Shown here: in pieces, positions 23,316-32,370 of the stretch
Layout of the letters: the number at the start of each line of letters is the position of its first letter
Numbering within the stretch: position 1 is the first letter of the stretch
From: Streptomyces sp. AC558_RSS880
Lineage (GTDB): Bacteria > Actinomycetota > Actinomycetes > Streptomycetales > Streptomycetaceae
Assembly: GCF_019049255.1 (NCBI RefSeq)
Contig: NZ_JAGMUJ010000003.1
Span: 62,001-126,000, forward strand
DNA: 64,000 nt
Direction of reading: 5' to 3'
Notes under the pieces: model-generated
Seen by the model: the letters and a program-made list of their open reading frames with translations, nothing else
What the model was told of the DNA's origin: nothing
Databases searched by the model: none
Made by a program: the position numbers and the translations under genes

Positions 23316-23987
23316 TCAGGCCTCGAGGCTGTAGAGGTTGAACTCTTCCCAGCCGGAGATCTCGCCGGAGCGGGCGCGCAGGACGTACTGGAGCGAGCCG
23401 GTGTAGCTGTTCTCCATGGAGACGAAGAGGCCGTTCAGCGTGGACTGGAGCGCCCAGCGGTCCTGGCTCTCGTTGTAGTAGAGGACGAACCGCTCCCAGC
23501 CGCCCACGCTCGTGGAGCGGGCGCGCAGCTCGTTCTGCGCGCTGCCGGTGAAGTTCTTCTCGACCGCCACGTAGCGGTCGTTGGCCAGGGACTTCAGCGC
23601 GTACGTACTGGTGGTCTCGTCCCACTCGAAGGCGAAGCCCTCCCAGGAGCCGTTGTACGCGGCGGAACGGGCCCGAAGCACACCGGTGTCGGGAGCGGGG
23701 TACGTCTTCTCCGTGGCGACGAACTTCTCGTTGCGGAGCGACTGCATGGCCAGCAGCTCGGGCTCCTCGGCCTGGGTGGAGACGTCGTCGCCGGCGGCGA
23801 GCGGCGCCTGCCGGGCGTCCGTGTTCTGGGCAATGTGCGTCAGCTCGGTGGCGTCGACCTTCTCCCACCCGCTGGGGACGGCCGCCGGCCGGTCGGCCTG
23901 CGGGGCCGCTCCGGCCGCGGGTGCGGCCCAGGCGGAGGCCACCAGCAGGGCGCTGAGGGACAAAAGGACGGGGGTCATGCGTCTCAC
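23316..23987 (-). CDS. Secreted fascin-like beta-trefoil protein
   Basis: A 223-residue protein from a GTG preceded by GAGGAAA. An N-terminal signal peptide ([21 protein letters not shown]) indicates secretion. The mature part contains three related repeats of about 45 residues, each with a core like [11 protein letters not shown] followed by ELRARS and W-E-x-F, which is the fascin/actin-crosslinking beta-trefoil pattern. Such folds usually bind carbohydrate or protein surfaces. No catalytic residues are evident. It is the first of three secreted-protein genes in the fifth block. Confidence 0.8.
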   Translation of the reverse strand: MRRMTPVLLSLSALLVASAWAAPAAGAAPQADRPAAVPSGWEKVDATELTHIAQNTDARQAPLAAGDDVSTQAEEPELLAMQSLRNEKFVATEKTYPAPDTGVLRARSAAYNGSWEGFAFEWDETTSTYALKSLANDRYVAVEKNFTGSAQNELRARSTSVGGWERFVLYYNESQDRWALQSTLNGLFVSMENSYTGSLQYVLRARSGEISGWEEFNLYSLEA

Positions 23988-24559
23988 AGCTTTTCCTCAC
24001 CATTCATGGAACGGATTCTGGGCACGGCGAGACGGTGGGCCCACGACGGGTTTCCAGCCGTTTCCCGGAAGATCAACGGCACAAAGAGCACAAGCCGCTT
24101 CACGCGCGCCGGTTGATTTCCCCGACACGCAGCGGGCCCCTCCCGTATCTCTCGCCCCCCGACGACTGCGGTCGGCGCCCCTCCCCGGGCACTTCGGCAG
24201 CGGCTGCGCCACGTGGCGCAGCCGCGCCAATGTAAACGGTGGTGCGCGAGTTCCGGCAGTGATTTAACCTCGAATTACGCGAGGGTTCACCAACCCGCTC
24301 ACGAACTCTTTTCGCTTGTTCAGAAGCAAGGAGATCGCAGCCCGACCCTTGGAATTCGGCACCGTGGCGGGTGGCGCCGATGACATTCACAGGATCATTC
24401 GCACGGCTTCCGCCGGGCGACGTCCGGGACGGCTCCCCACGAGCCCTACGGGTGCAGCCGAACGCCACACGTCGAGGCCGCGGCGCACCGCCGCCCCGGT
24501 GTGGAGCCGGACCAGGTCTGGCACGGCCCGCGCCGCGAGGTGGAGGACCGCACGACCGG
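23988..24559. other. Intergenic region upstream of the fascin-like gene
   Basis: About 570 bases. The right part near 24240-24320 is locally A+T-rich and could hold promoter elements for the fascin-like gene, though none is convincing. No gene is recognised before the WYL fragment. Confidence 0.4.
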
Positions 24560-24709
24560 CTGCGGGTGGAGGTCGTCCACCCCGTCGTGGAAGCGGTCCG
24601 CCGCCTGCTGCGGTTCGGCACCGACGTCCAGGTCGTCGGGCCTCCCGAGGCCCGTACGGAGATGGCCCGTGTCGTCGCCGAGTTGAGCGATCTCCACGGC
24701 GATTTTTGA
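24560..24709 (+). pseudogene. WYL-domain regulator, C-terminal fragment
   Basis: Fifty residues ending the frame read LRVEVVHPVVEAVRRLLRFG, then DVQVVGPPEARTEMARVVAELSDLH. The VVGPPE-R-E-A/M-x-x-AELxxLH pattern is how many DeoR/WYL-type helix-turn-helix regulators end. The preceding codons do not give the rest of the domain, so this is a remnant. A spurious match to a helical tail cannot be excluded. Confidence 0.5.
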
Positions 24710-24872
24710 GCGGCGATTCCCGAGCGGCGGCTTCGCGGACGCCCGCGCGGGCCGCCACCGTCCGGACTCGGAGAACGCCCCTTCCGCACCACGTCCGGGA
24801 CGTCGAACGCATCGCCGCCGTCGCCGGTACGACCCGGTGGGGTCCGGGGCCGTACCGGCGGCCGGTGGCGGA

Positions 24873-26861
24873 CTACTTGGTGAAGGTGAAGTACTTCCAG
24901 GCGCCGTGCGTCGTGGAGTTGACGGTGTCGCCGGAGGAGCCGTTGATGTACGACGAGCGCATGCGGGCACGGATGCCGGACTCGCCCGGTGCCTCCAGGC
25001 GCACGGCCGACTTGCCGTTGGTGCCCAGGGCGAAGTACTCGGGGGTGGAGTCGTGCCAGGCGCCCTGGTAGTAGACCTGGAGCTGGAAGCGCTGCTCGCG
25101 GCCCTCGTAGTAGTTCATGGTGGTGGTGAACACCGGATCGGTGTTCTTGCGGAAGTAGTGGTACGTCGTGGAGCCGATCTTGCCCGTCTTGTAGTGCTTG
25201 GAGACGGAGGTGGAGACCTTCGCCTGGGCGTACCCCGTGGACTTCACGGTCTTCGAGGCGTAGCGGGCGTCGCCGGTGAAGACCGCGGAGACGGTGGTGT
25301 CGCGGGTCATGGTGACGGTCGCCGACAGGTTGCCCTTGGAGTTGACCTTGGCCGTCTTCAGCAGCTTCTTCGGCTTGTCGGAGCCGAAGGGGTCCGCGTA
25401 GATCGAGACGGTGCGGTTCTTGTACGTCGTGCCGAGGTGCGCGGTGAAGGTGACCTTCTTGCCGTACGAGTACAGCTTGCCGTTGTTGTTCAGGCTCAGC
25501 ACGGTCGCCTTGCGCGAGACGTCCACCGTGTCCGAGCCGGAGGCCGGGGCGTGCGTGGCGTCGCCCGCGTAGGAGACCTTGTAGGTGACCTTGCCGCCGG
25601 CGGGCGGGGTGTCCGTGAAGGAGAAGCTGCCGTCCGCCTTCGTCCTGACGGCGGCCAGCTCCTTGCCCTTCGGCGACTCGACGTCCGTGCGGGTCACCTT
25701 CAGGCCGGTGCCGGAGGGGAGGGGCGTCCTGGAGGTCAGCTTGCCGGTGACGGTGAGCTTCTTGGCCCGTTCCGACGTGGCGGGGGCCGACACCTTGAGG
25801 GCGGGCAGTTCCTTGGTGGGGTCGGTCAGGGCGCGCAGGGTGTAGGTGCCGTGGGTGTTCACGGAGACGGCGAAGACCCGGCTCGAGTCCGGCGCCCAGG
25901 CGAGCGCTCCGTCCACGAGGGTGTCGGCGCCGCTGCTGTTGCCGGTGTTGGGGAAGTCGTACTCCCGCACCGGCACCGGGTCGCCGGGCCGGTGGATGTG
26001 GACGTCGGGGTCGTACCAGGAGGAGCTGCCCCCCGCGACGCTGCCGTCGGGCGCGACCCGCACGGCGTTCGGGTAGGCGTCGATGGGGTAGCCCGACTGC
26101 TCGGTGAGGTCGGCGGTCGAGTAGGAGCCGAGGCCGTAGCCGTACCCCGGGTCGCCCCACGAGGTGAGGACCTGCTTGCCGTCGGGCGTCAGGTCCAGCT
26201 GCTTCACGGCAGTGTCCATGGCGCCCTTGACCCGCAGTGCGGCCCCGTCGGCCGAGACGTCGTAGACGGCGAGGTCGCCACCGTTGCCGGCCACCAGGAC
26301 GCCCGGGACGGCCGGGTCGGACGCCAGGAACATCCCGAAGGCGCCGGAGAAGCCGATGTCGCCCCGCTGGGCGAGGTGGACGACGGGTTCGGGGCCGGAG
26401 ATGTCCAGCGAGCCGAAGTCCGTGCCGTGGGCGAACCAGATCCGGCCGTCCACCACCTCCAGATCGCCGGGAGTCACGCCCACCGGGTGGCTCGCGGTCC
26501 GGGTGTACGTGCTCGTCTCCACCGAGACGATCCGGTTGCCGTCCTTCACGGCCGCGTACACCTGCCCGGAGTCGGCGGACAGCGCCAGGCCGGTCACGCC
26601 GGAGAGGCTGGTCAGGGTCGCCTTCACGGTGCCGCTGTAGTCGGTGACGACGATCGTGCCGCCGGTCGGGTCGGAGACGTAGACCCGCTGGTGGGCACCG
26701 TCCACGACGATGTCGCCGACCGACTTCACCGGAAGGACCTTCGCGGAGTCGGCCGCTGCCGGACTCGCCGCGCCCCCTACCAGGGCCGCGGAACTGAGGA
26801 CGACCGCGAGTGCCGTCGCGGTCGCGATGCTGCGCCTGCGCACAGTGATGTGAACCCCCAC
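24873..26861 (-). CDS. Large secreted beta-propeller plus Ig-like repeat protein
   Basis: A 662-residue secreted protein. Residues 1-37 form a signal peptide (RRRSIATATALAVVLSSAALVG, cut near ADS). Residues ~40-330 show YncE-like propeller repeats: YVSDPTGGTIVVTDYSG, GQVYAAVKDGNRIVSVE, and RVFAVSVNTHGTYTLRAL. Residues ~350-560 hold Ig-like/bacterial surface repeats (KKLTVTGKLTSRTPLP, GKKVTFTAHLG), and the last ~110 residues form a YYEGREQRFQLQVYYQG domain. GTG 26861 is taken; GTG 26843 is an alternative with G-rich spacing. It is probably a cell-surface or extracellular adhesion or binding protein; no catalytic motif is seen. Confidence 0.82.
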   Translation of the reverse strand: MGVHITVRRRSIATATALAVVLSSAALVGGAASPAAADSAKVLPVKSVGDIVVDGAHQRVYVSDPTGGTIVVTDYSGTVKATLTSLSGVTGLALSADSGQVYAAVKDGNRIVSVETSTYTRTASHPVGVTPGDLEVVDGRIWFAHGTDFGSLDISGPEPVVHLAQRGDIGFSGAFGMFLASDPAVPGVLVAGNGGDLAVYDVSADGAALRVKGAMDTAVKQLDLTPDGKQVLTSWGDPGYGYGLGSYSTADLTEQSGYPIDAYPNAVRVAPDGSVAGGSSSWYDPDVHIHRPGDPVPVREYDFPNTGNSSGADTLVDGALAWAPDSSRVFAVSVNTHGTYTLRALTDPTKELPALKVSAPATSERAKKLTVTGKLTSRTPLPSGTGLKVTRTDVESPKGKELAAVRTKADGSFSFTDTPPAGGKVTYKVSYAGDATHAPASGSDTVDVSRKATVLSLNNNGKLYSYGKKVTFTAHLGTTYKNRTVSIYADPFGSDKPKKLLKTAKVNSKGNLSATVTMTRDTTVSAVFTGDARYASKTVKSTGYAQAKVSTSVSKHYKTGKIGSTTYHYFRKNTDPVFTTTMNYYEGREQRFQLQVYYQGAWHDSTPEYFALGTNGKSAVRLEAPGESGIRARMRSSYINGSSGDTVNSTTHGAWKYFTFTK

Positions 26862-27421
26862 AGAGGAAGCCCGGTGTCCACCGGGCGAAAACGAACGGCC
26901 GCGTGTTCCCCCTCACCCGACGAAGGGTGTCCGGACGCTGCCGAAACCGCAGCGTATGACATGCGAGTGACAACTGAGGACCGTATTAAGGCGACTTGAC
27001 GGGGCGGGCCGACGGGCATGCCGTGGGGTGTCGCGCCCGCCCGGTCGGTGTGCGGCGCGGCGACATCAGCGGTCCCCTCAGCCGCCCCGCCCCGTCCTCC
27101 ATTCCGTCCGGCTTCCCAGGAAGGTCACGTTCTCCCAGGTCAGAGCCGGTTCGCGCATCCCAGCGTTCCAGAATGGCCGGGAGGAATGGCAGCTGGGACG
27201 CCGCATGGCACAGGCTTGGGCCATCCGAGAACGGCGCCTCGCCGGACACGGTGACCGGCCCCGCTCAACTCCGCCCGCTCGACTCCGCCCGCACGGCCCG
27301 CGCTTCCTGCGCACCGCGCCCCGGGCAGCACGGCCGGGGCAGCACGGCCGGGACAAGACCGACCGACACAGGTCACGGCCAGAAGACCGTCTTTCCGATA
27401 CTCAGAGAAAGCAGCTCCGTC
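26862..27421. other. Intergenic region between divergent secreted-protein genes
   Basis: About 560 bases. It contains short repeats (CGACTCCGCCCGC-like near 27265-27295 and a doubled GCAGCACGGCCGGG at about 27325-27355). No gene is supported, although long open frames occur because of high G+C. Confidence 0.4.
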
Positions 27422-27973
27422 ATGCGTACAGCCACTCGTCTCCTCTCCCGCTCGGCCGCCTCCTCCATGGTCGTCGCCGCCGCCCTCGCGCTCGTCGGCA
27501 TCCAGGCCGCCGCCGGGCAGACGGCCTCCGCCGCCACGAAGCAGACCCCCTCGGTCGTCACCTGCACCGCGGCGAACACCAAGCTGACCGTCACCGAGGT
27601 GTCCCGTCCGATCAACCACCTGCTGCTCAAGGCCACCAACACCGGTGCCAAGCCCTGCTACGCCTACAGCGCCCCCTACCTGAGGGCCGGCGCCGACGCC
27701 CAGGCCCCGCTGCCGTGGGCCCGGGAGACCACGCCGCAGGCCGTGGTGATGCTCAAGCCCGGTCAGTCCGCCTACGCGGGCGTCCTGACGTACTCCCCCG
27801 ACGGTGCAGGGGGCGGCGCCGAGAAGACCCTGGGCGTGATCCTCACCGACAAGAAGGGCGGCGCGACCGGCAAGGAGAAGACCCTGAAGCTGCCGAACGG
27901 CGGTGTCTTCTTCAACAGCGCCGCCACGGTCACTTACTGGCAGGACAACGCGGCGGACGCCCTCTCCTGGTGA
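27422..27973 (+). CDS. Secreted DUF4232-domain protein
   Basis: A 183-residue protein with a signal peptide (SSMVVAAALALVGIQAAAGQ). The mature part starts near TASAATK and carries the DUF4232 pattern: CTAANTKLTVTEVSRPINH, LLKATNTGAKPCYAYSAPYL, then LKPGQSAYAGVLTYSP, with two cysteines. DUF4232 proteins are small extracellular beta-sandwich proteins of unknown function frequent in Streptomyces. It is followed 65 bases later by tRNA fragment F. Confidence 0.85.
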   Translation: MRTATRLLSRSAASSMVVAAALALVGIQAAAGQTASAATKQTPSVVTCTAANTKLTVTEVSRPINHLLLKATNTGAKPCYAYSAPYLRAGADAQAPLPWARETTPQAVVMLKPGQSAYAGVLTYSPDGAGGGAEKTLGVILTDKKGGATGKEKTLKLPNGGVFFNSAATVTYWQDNAADALSW

Positions 27974-28038
27974 CCGCCCCGGCGTCCCCGGGCAGGCGCG
28001 GTGCGCGGCAGGGCCGTACGGCAGGCGCGGGCGCCCTC

Positions 28039-28084
28039 GCTTCCCGGGCAGGGAGCGCGAGTTCGATTCGCGTCGTCCGCCGGC
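28039..28084 (+). repeat. tRNA-like 3' half, copy F (diverged)
   Basis: GCTTCCCGGGC and GAGCGCGAGTTCGATT match the other copies, but the acceptor end (CGCGTCGTCCGCCGG) differs and CCA is missing. It is the most diverged copy and could also be a fragment of a different tRNA. It is the last of the series; no further copy is seen to the right. Confidence 0.6.
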
Positions 28085-28090
28085 CGTGGA

Positions 28091-28121
28091 GGAAGCCCCG
28101 GACTGTCGGTCCGGGGCTTCC
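28091..28121. terminator. Strong hairpin after tRNA fragment F
   Basis: A perfect 13-base stem starting GGAAGCCCCGGAC pairs across a five-base loop. It lies between the DUF4232 gene and the convergent small membrane-protein gene and could terminate both. Confidence 0.75.
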
Positions 28122-28127
28122 CCGCCG

Positions 28128-28370
28128 TCAGCGGGTCTGCGCCCACACCGCCAGCAGACCCACCACGGCCGTGCCCGCTCCGTAGCACGCGCCCCGGAGG
28201 AACTGGTCGGCCGCGATGCGGCGGCGGCGTGAGATCCACCGCGCGGCATCACACGTCGCCCGGCCGCAGCGCGCCCCCGCGGCGGACAGCCGTCGTCCGG
28301 TGACCTTCCGTCGGCCCGGGGGTGCCGCTTTCTCCGTGGAGCACCCTGAGCGGGCGCGCCGTACTTTCAT
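28128..28370 (-). CDS. Small membrane protein, about 80 aa
   Basis: The C-terminal half reads RRRIAADQFLRGACYGAGTAVVGLLAVWAQTR, one membrane segment with a short tail, a pattern I associate with small uncharacterised Streptomyces membrane proteins. The first 40 residues are basic and rich in Arg/Gly. The ATG at 28370 has only a distant GGAAGG; an internal start is possible. It is convergent with the hairpin after fragment F. Confidence 0.5.
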   Translation of the reverse strand: MKVRRARSGCSTEKAAPPGRRKVTGRRLSAAGARCGRATCDAARWISRRRRIAADQFLRGACYGAGTAVVGLLAVWAQTR

Positions 28371-28494
28371 GGCGGTTGCACCTGCCTTCCTCGGTGTGGT
28401 GGTTCTCCCCGGGCAGCCGGGCACGGTCGCTCGGGTCGCGCCGGCCCGAGTGGCTGCGATCGGGGTTCTGGCGGGGTACGCGGCAGAGCCGGCG

Positions 28495-29796
28495 TCACCG
28501 TCCGGCGAGGGCCGGGATCGGGTGGGCGGCCTGCGCGGGGCGGAGCAGCCGGAAGGTGACCCGGCCGTCGGCGTCGATACGGGCGCCGTGCACGGCGGGT
28601 TCGGGCAGGCTGTTGTAGTGGAAGGGCGTGGAGAAGTAGTAGGCGCCGGTGTCCGGGACGACGACGAGGTCGCCGACGTCGAGGAGGGGCAGCGCCCGGT
28701 CGCGTGCCAGCAGGTCACCGGCGAAGCAGCACGGGCCCGCGATGTCCTGCCGTACGGGTCGGCCGTGCTTGGCCCGGCCGTGGGGATCGTGGGCCTCGAT
28801 CCGCAGGGGCCACGCGTCGGGGGCGAACACCGTCCGCGTGGCGACCTGTGCTCCGGCGTGGGTGATCGCGATGGGACGTCCGCCGACGGTCTTGGTGTAC
28901 TCGACGTACGCGGCGGTGAACCCGTTCTTGGCCAGCACGGAGCGGCCGAACTCGGTGACGATCTCGTACTCGCCCGAGAACAGGGCCGGCGCGTGTTCGC
29001 GCAGGTGGTCCACGTAGGTGTCGAAGCCGGGCGTCGTCTCGTCGTCGGCGAAGTTGACCGGCAGTCCGCCCCCGATGTCGATGCCGGTGACCTGCCGGTG
29101 GCCGAGGTGGGCGTTGATCTCCTCGGCGAACTCCACCGCCTTCGCGATGCCCCGGGCGATCAGGTCCAGGGGGCAGCCCTGTGAGCCGACGTGCGTGTGC
29201 ACCCAGGTGAGCCAGGGGCGGTCCCGGTACGTCTGGAGCAGTCGTCGTCGGTTGCCCTCGTCCTCCAGGGGGATGCCGAACTTCGAGGTCGCGGTGGCGG
29301 TGCTCATGGCGGTGATCGAGCCGGCGCCGACCTGGGGGTTGACGCGCACGCCGATCCGCGAGTCGGAACGGCGGGCCGCCAGGATCTCGTCCAGCCGCGC
29401 CAGTTCCTGGAAGCTGTCCGCGTTCACCGCGACCCCCAGGCTCAGGGCCCGGGCCAGTTCGGCCCGCGTCTTGGCAGGGGAGTCGAACACGATGTGCTCG
29501 GGTGCGAAGCCCGCCTCCAGCGCCTGGGCGAGTTCGCCCGCGCTGGCGACCTCGCAGCCCATGCCGCTCAGGCGCAGTTCCTCGAGTACGGGAACCAGGC
29601 AGTTCGCCTTGGCCGCGAACGCGTGCAGGACCCGGAGGGAGTCGGGGAACGCGCTCCGCAGGGACGTGACGGTCTCGTTGACGCCGTCGAGGTCGACGAA
29701 CCCGGCCAGTACGGCCGTCTCGGGTTCCAGGAGTCCCTGTTGTACGGCTGCCCGCAGAATCCGTTCACGCCGGTCGGCCTTGTCGGAACCACTCAT
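28495..29796 (-). CDS. PLP-dependent fold-III decarboxylase (DAP/Orn/Arg type)
   Basis: A 433-residue enzyme with an alanine-racemase-like barrel. The PLP lysine is in HAFAAKANCLVPVL near residue 55; HTHVGSQ and the glycine-rich IDIGGGLPVNF bind the phosphate. In the C-terminal domain CCFAGDLLARDRALP carries the conserved active-site Cys and Asp, and VVPDTGAYYFSTPFHYNS the Tyr and hexapeptide region. This is the diaminopimelate/ornithine decarboxylase family. The substrate is uncertain because true LysA sequences have a different specificity loop. Strong GGGAGGG precedes the ATG. It lies downstream of a PucR regulator, separated by two hairpins. Confidence 0.88.
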   Translation of the reverse strand: MSGSDKADRRERILRAAVQQGLLEPETAVLAGFVDLDGVNETVTSLRSAFPDSLRVLHAFAAKANCLVPVLEELRLSGMGCEVASAGELAQALEAGFAPEHIVFDSPAKTRAELARALSLGVAVNADSFQELARLDEILAARRSDSRIGVRVNPQVGAGSITAMSTATATSKFGIPLEDEGNRRRLLQTYRDRPWLTWVHTHVGSQGCPLDLIARGIAKAVEFAEEINAHLGHRQVTGIDIGGGLPVNFADDETTPGFDTYVDHLREHAPALFSGEYEIVTEFGRSVLAKNGFTAAYVEYTKTVGGRPIAITHAGAQVATRTVFAPDAWPLRIEAHDPHGRAKHGRPVRQDIAGPCCFAGDLLARDRALPLLDVGDLVVVPDTGAYYFSTPFHYNSLPEPAVHGARIDADGRVTFRLLRPAQAAHPIPALAGR

Positions 29797-29824
29797 CGTG
29801 CACCCTCCCTGAGCCGGGGTCTCA

Positions 29825-29849
29825 CCGCCCCACGATCGCCGTGGGGCGG
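29825..29849 (-). terminator. Hairpin in the decarboxylase leader
   Basis: CCGCCCCACG and CGTGGGGCGG form a perfect 10-base stem with a five-base loop, 29 bases before the decarboxylase start. It may end pucR transcription or act as an attenuator in the decarboxylase leader. Confidence 0.55.
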
Positions 29850-29968
29850 ACCACCAGACTCCCGTCGCGGCGGTGCGGGTGTCTTCGTCGGGAGTCCCGG
29901 TGTTCCGCCGCGCGGTTCTCACCGCGGAGCGAAACCGCGGACGTGGCGCAGCCGCCGTTGTGCCCGGG

Positions 29969-29994
29969 CACGAAGAAGCCGCCCCTTCTTCGTG
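29969..29994 (-). terminator. Terminator just after pucR-like gene
   Basis: CACGAAGAAG and CTTCTTCGTG form a perfect 10-base stem around a six-base loop, 16 bases after the PucR stop. Confidence 0.65.
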
Positions 29995-30009
29995 GCGGCG
30001 CCCGAGGGC

Positions 30010-31659
30010 TCACGCCTCCCGGCCCCCGCGCTCGAGGAGGCGCAGTTGCAGCTGGGCGAGGAGCCGGGCGTCCGGACTGCGGAGGTCGAGCCCGGACACC
30101 TCGGTGATCCGGCTGATCCGGTGCCTCAGGCTGTTCGCGTGCACCCCCAGCGCCCGGGCGGTGTCCGGCACATGGCCGAAGTGGTCCAGGTACACCCGCA
30201 GGGTCCGCACCAGGGTGCCCCCGCCGTTCCCGGCGTCGAACGCCACCAGGCGTGCCACCGGTGTCTCCGGCGCCGGGGCCGGTCCCGTCAGCGTGTCCAG
30301 CATCTGGTTCAGGGCGATCGACTCGGCCACCTCGTCCGCGGAGGCGACGGTGCGGTGCTCTCCCGCCGAGAGCAGGGCCCTCAGTGTCAGGTCCGCCGAC
30401 CGGCGGGACTCGGGCAGGGCCGCCAGGGTGTCGACCACCGTGCCCAGACCGATTCTCGTCTCCGGCCCGAACACGTCGGCCACCTGCCGCACCAGTGACT
30501 TCCCCAGACGCGCGACCTGTTCGACGGCCCGCCGCACGTCCTGGTGCAGCGCGCCCACCAGGACCAGGGCCCCCTGGTCGACCGGCACCACCACCGACGT
30601 GAGGCCGTTCGCGCCGCAGCACACGGACAGCAGGGCGCACAGCCTTCCGGTCTCCTCCCCCTTGCAGGAGGCTCCGGGACGTACCGCCAGGACCGCGCAG
30701 TGCCCGTGCGCCGGTATCCCGGTGCGTTCGGTCAGTACCTCGGCGGATCCCCGTCCGTCGAGCAGCGCACGGGCCGTGTCCTCGACCAGTCGGGCGTGCG
30801 TGCGGTGCGACCGGTGGTGCAGCAGGTGTGCGGCGGCCGCCCGCGCCGCCGACCGCAGTGTGTCGGAGGCGTGCGGCGGGAGGTCACCGCCCGCGGCCGC
30901 CACCCAGATCGATCCCAGGATCTCCCCGCCCGCCCGGACCGCCACCACCAGGCGTTCGGGATTCTCCCCGTGCGCCGGCCGGTGGATGACGTCCCCCGAG
31001 CCCCACAACGCCTGGAAGAACCCGGCCTCCCGCATGGCGGCCACGCGCCACTCCGGCACCCGGCGGCCGAGGATCGTCAGCCGGCGCAACTCGTCCACGT
31101 CCTCCTTCGTGGACGAGTACGCCAGGACCCGGGACTCCACGTCCTCGATCGTCACCGCGCCGCCCACCAGGACCGCCACCGCGTCGGCCAGCCCGTTCAG
31201 GTCGCCCGGCAGCACAGCCGCCACAGCCGGATCGGCGGGGACCCCGGACAGGACCAGACCGGCCCGCAGCGCGCCGACCAGCTCGGTCCAGCCGCACCAC
31301 GCCGTCCGGAAGAGCACCGCCGTACCGGCGTCCTCGACGGCCGCCCGCAGCGCCTCCGGGGGCCGCCCCGACCTTCCCGGCCCGAAGACCACCGCGGCCG
31401 CGCCCGATCCGGCGGCCCCGCGCACGACGTCGACGGCGGCGGCCGAGTGCGGATCGACGCCCACGGCCAGCACCACCTGCCCCCGGGGCGGCCCCGCCTC
31501 CAGCGGGTCCAGCACGGTGACTCCCTCGACCACGACCCCCAGACCGCGGGGAGCCATGTACGGCTCCAGCGCACCGGCCCCCATGACCGACAGCAGGCTC
31601 TCCAGCGTCGGTCCCGCCGCGGTGCCGTCCCCCTGCCCCGCCCTCTCGTTCAGCGCCAT
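30010..31659 (-). CDS. PucR/CdaR-family transcriptional regulator
   Basis: A 549-residue regulator from ATG 31659 (GGGGGG ribosome-binding site; a GTG/ATG 12 bases upstream is less likely). The N-terminus contains a PucR-type purine-regulator domain (LESLLSVMGAGALEPYM...GVTVLDP). The middle is a GAF-like region (LADAVAVLVGGAVTIEDVESRVLAYSS). The C-terminus carries the PucR helix-turn-helix: FGHVPDTARALGVHANSLRHRISRITEVSGLDLRS. The family often controls nearby catabolic operons; here the adjacent decarboxylase in the same direction is the likely target. Confidence 0.88.
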   Translation of the reverse strand: MALNERAGQGDGTAAGPTLESLLSVMGAGALEPYMAPRGLGVVVEGVTVLDPLEAGPPRGQVVLAVGVDPHSAAAVDVVRGAAGSGAAAVVFGPGRSGRPPEALRAAVEDAGTAVLFRTAWCGWTELVGALRAGLVLSGVPADPAVAAVLPGDLNGLADAVAVLVGGAVTIEDVESRVLAYSSTKEDVDELRRLTILGRRVPEWRVAAMREAGFFQALWGSGDVIHRPAHGENPERLVVAVRAGGEILGSIWVAAAGGDLPPHASDTLRSAARAAAAHLLHHRSHRTHARLVEDTARALLDGRGSAEVLTERTGIPAHGHCAVLAVRPGASCKGEETGRLCALLSVCCGANGLTSVVVPVDQGALVLVGALHQDVRRAVEQVARLGKSLVRQVADVFGPETRIGLGTVVDTLAALPESRRSADLTLRALLSAGEHRTVASADEVAESIALNQMLDTLTGPAPAPETPVARLVAFDAGNGGGTLVRTLRVYLDHFGHVPDTARALGVHANSLRHRISRITEVSGLDLRSPDARLLAQLQLRLLERGGREA

Positions 31660-31755
31660 CCGGCCCCCCACTTCGGTGCGTCACGTGACGGTGAGTGTAG
31701 AAGGCCTCACAGGAACGAGTGAGGCATATGCCCAAAAGCGGTGTCCGTCCGGTGG

Positions 31756-32370
31756 TCAGCCGGAGGGCTCCCACGGGGTCGGTGCGTCCGGCTGCTCCTG
31801 CGGAGGGGACACGACGGGGCACGCGTGGTCCGACTGCGTCATCGCCCATCCGTCCCCGAACACATGGAGGCCGCTGGGCGCGGCGGAACGGCGCGCGGTG
31901 TCGCCGTCGGCTTCCGCGTCGGCGGTGGGGACCGACGAAGCCGCGTGGTTCACCGTGCACGTCAGCTGGAGCATGGCCCGGCGGCTCAGCGGAGCCGTCT
32001 CACCGGGGAGTTCGACGAAGAGGATGCCGCCGTCGACCGCCACCCGCGGCGCGTCCGTCAGGCGGGGCAGCTCCGTGGTGGCCGTCGGGGCCTCGTTCGC
32101 GGCCGACGCTTCGAACAGCAGGCGTACGACGGCCTCGAGGTCCCCGGCGTCGTCGATCCGGTGGGGACGGGGCGTCAACTCCCCGTCGCGCAGGAAGAAG
32201 AGGGGGATGGTGGCGGGCGTCGAGGACGGTGTCGCACTGGGGGAGAACATGCCGCTCGCCGGCGCACCGGTCTCGATGACACCGGACGGGGGGACTCCGC
32301 ACGCCGTGAGCGCGACCGCGGCCACGGCCGTGAGCCCGGACAGCAGCGCTGCCGTCCGCGAGCCCCTCAC
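31756..32370 (-). CDS. Lipoprotein downstream of the two-component system
   Basis: A 204-residue lipoprotein. The GTG overlaps the kinase stop (GTGA). A signal peptide ends in the lipobox LTAC, followed by GVPPSGVIETGAPASG, the common start of GerM/LpqB-like Streptomyces lipoproteins. The mature region includes LFFLRDGELTPRPH and AVVRLLFEASAANEAPTATTELP, as in GerMN-type domains. In AfsQ and CSE systems a membrane lipoprotein gene co-transcribes with the kinase and modulates its signal. That role is likely but inferred. Confidence 0.8.
   Translation of the reverse strand: MRGSRTAALLSGLTAVAAVALTACGVPPSGVIETGAPASGMFSPSATPSSTPATIPLFFLRDGELTPRPHRIDDAGDLEAVVRLLFEASAANEAPTATTELPRLTDAPRVAVDGGILFVELPGETAPLSRRAMLQLTCTVNHAASSVPTADAEADGDTARRSAAPSGLHVFGDGWAMTQSDHACPVVSPPQEQPDAPTPWEPSG

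Noticed and set aside
24100..26973. A 957-codon open frame antisense to the secreted beta-propeller gene
   Set aside because: It is the empty shadow of high G+C coding sequence: Arg/Gly/His-rich, with no domain, while the opposite strand has a signal peptide and clear repeats.
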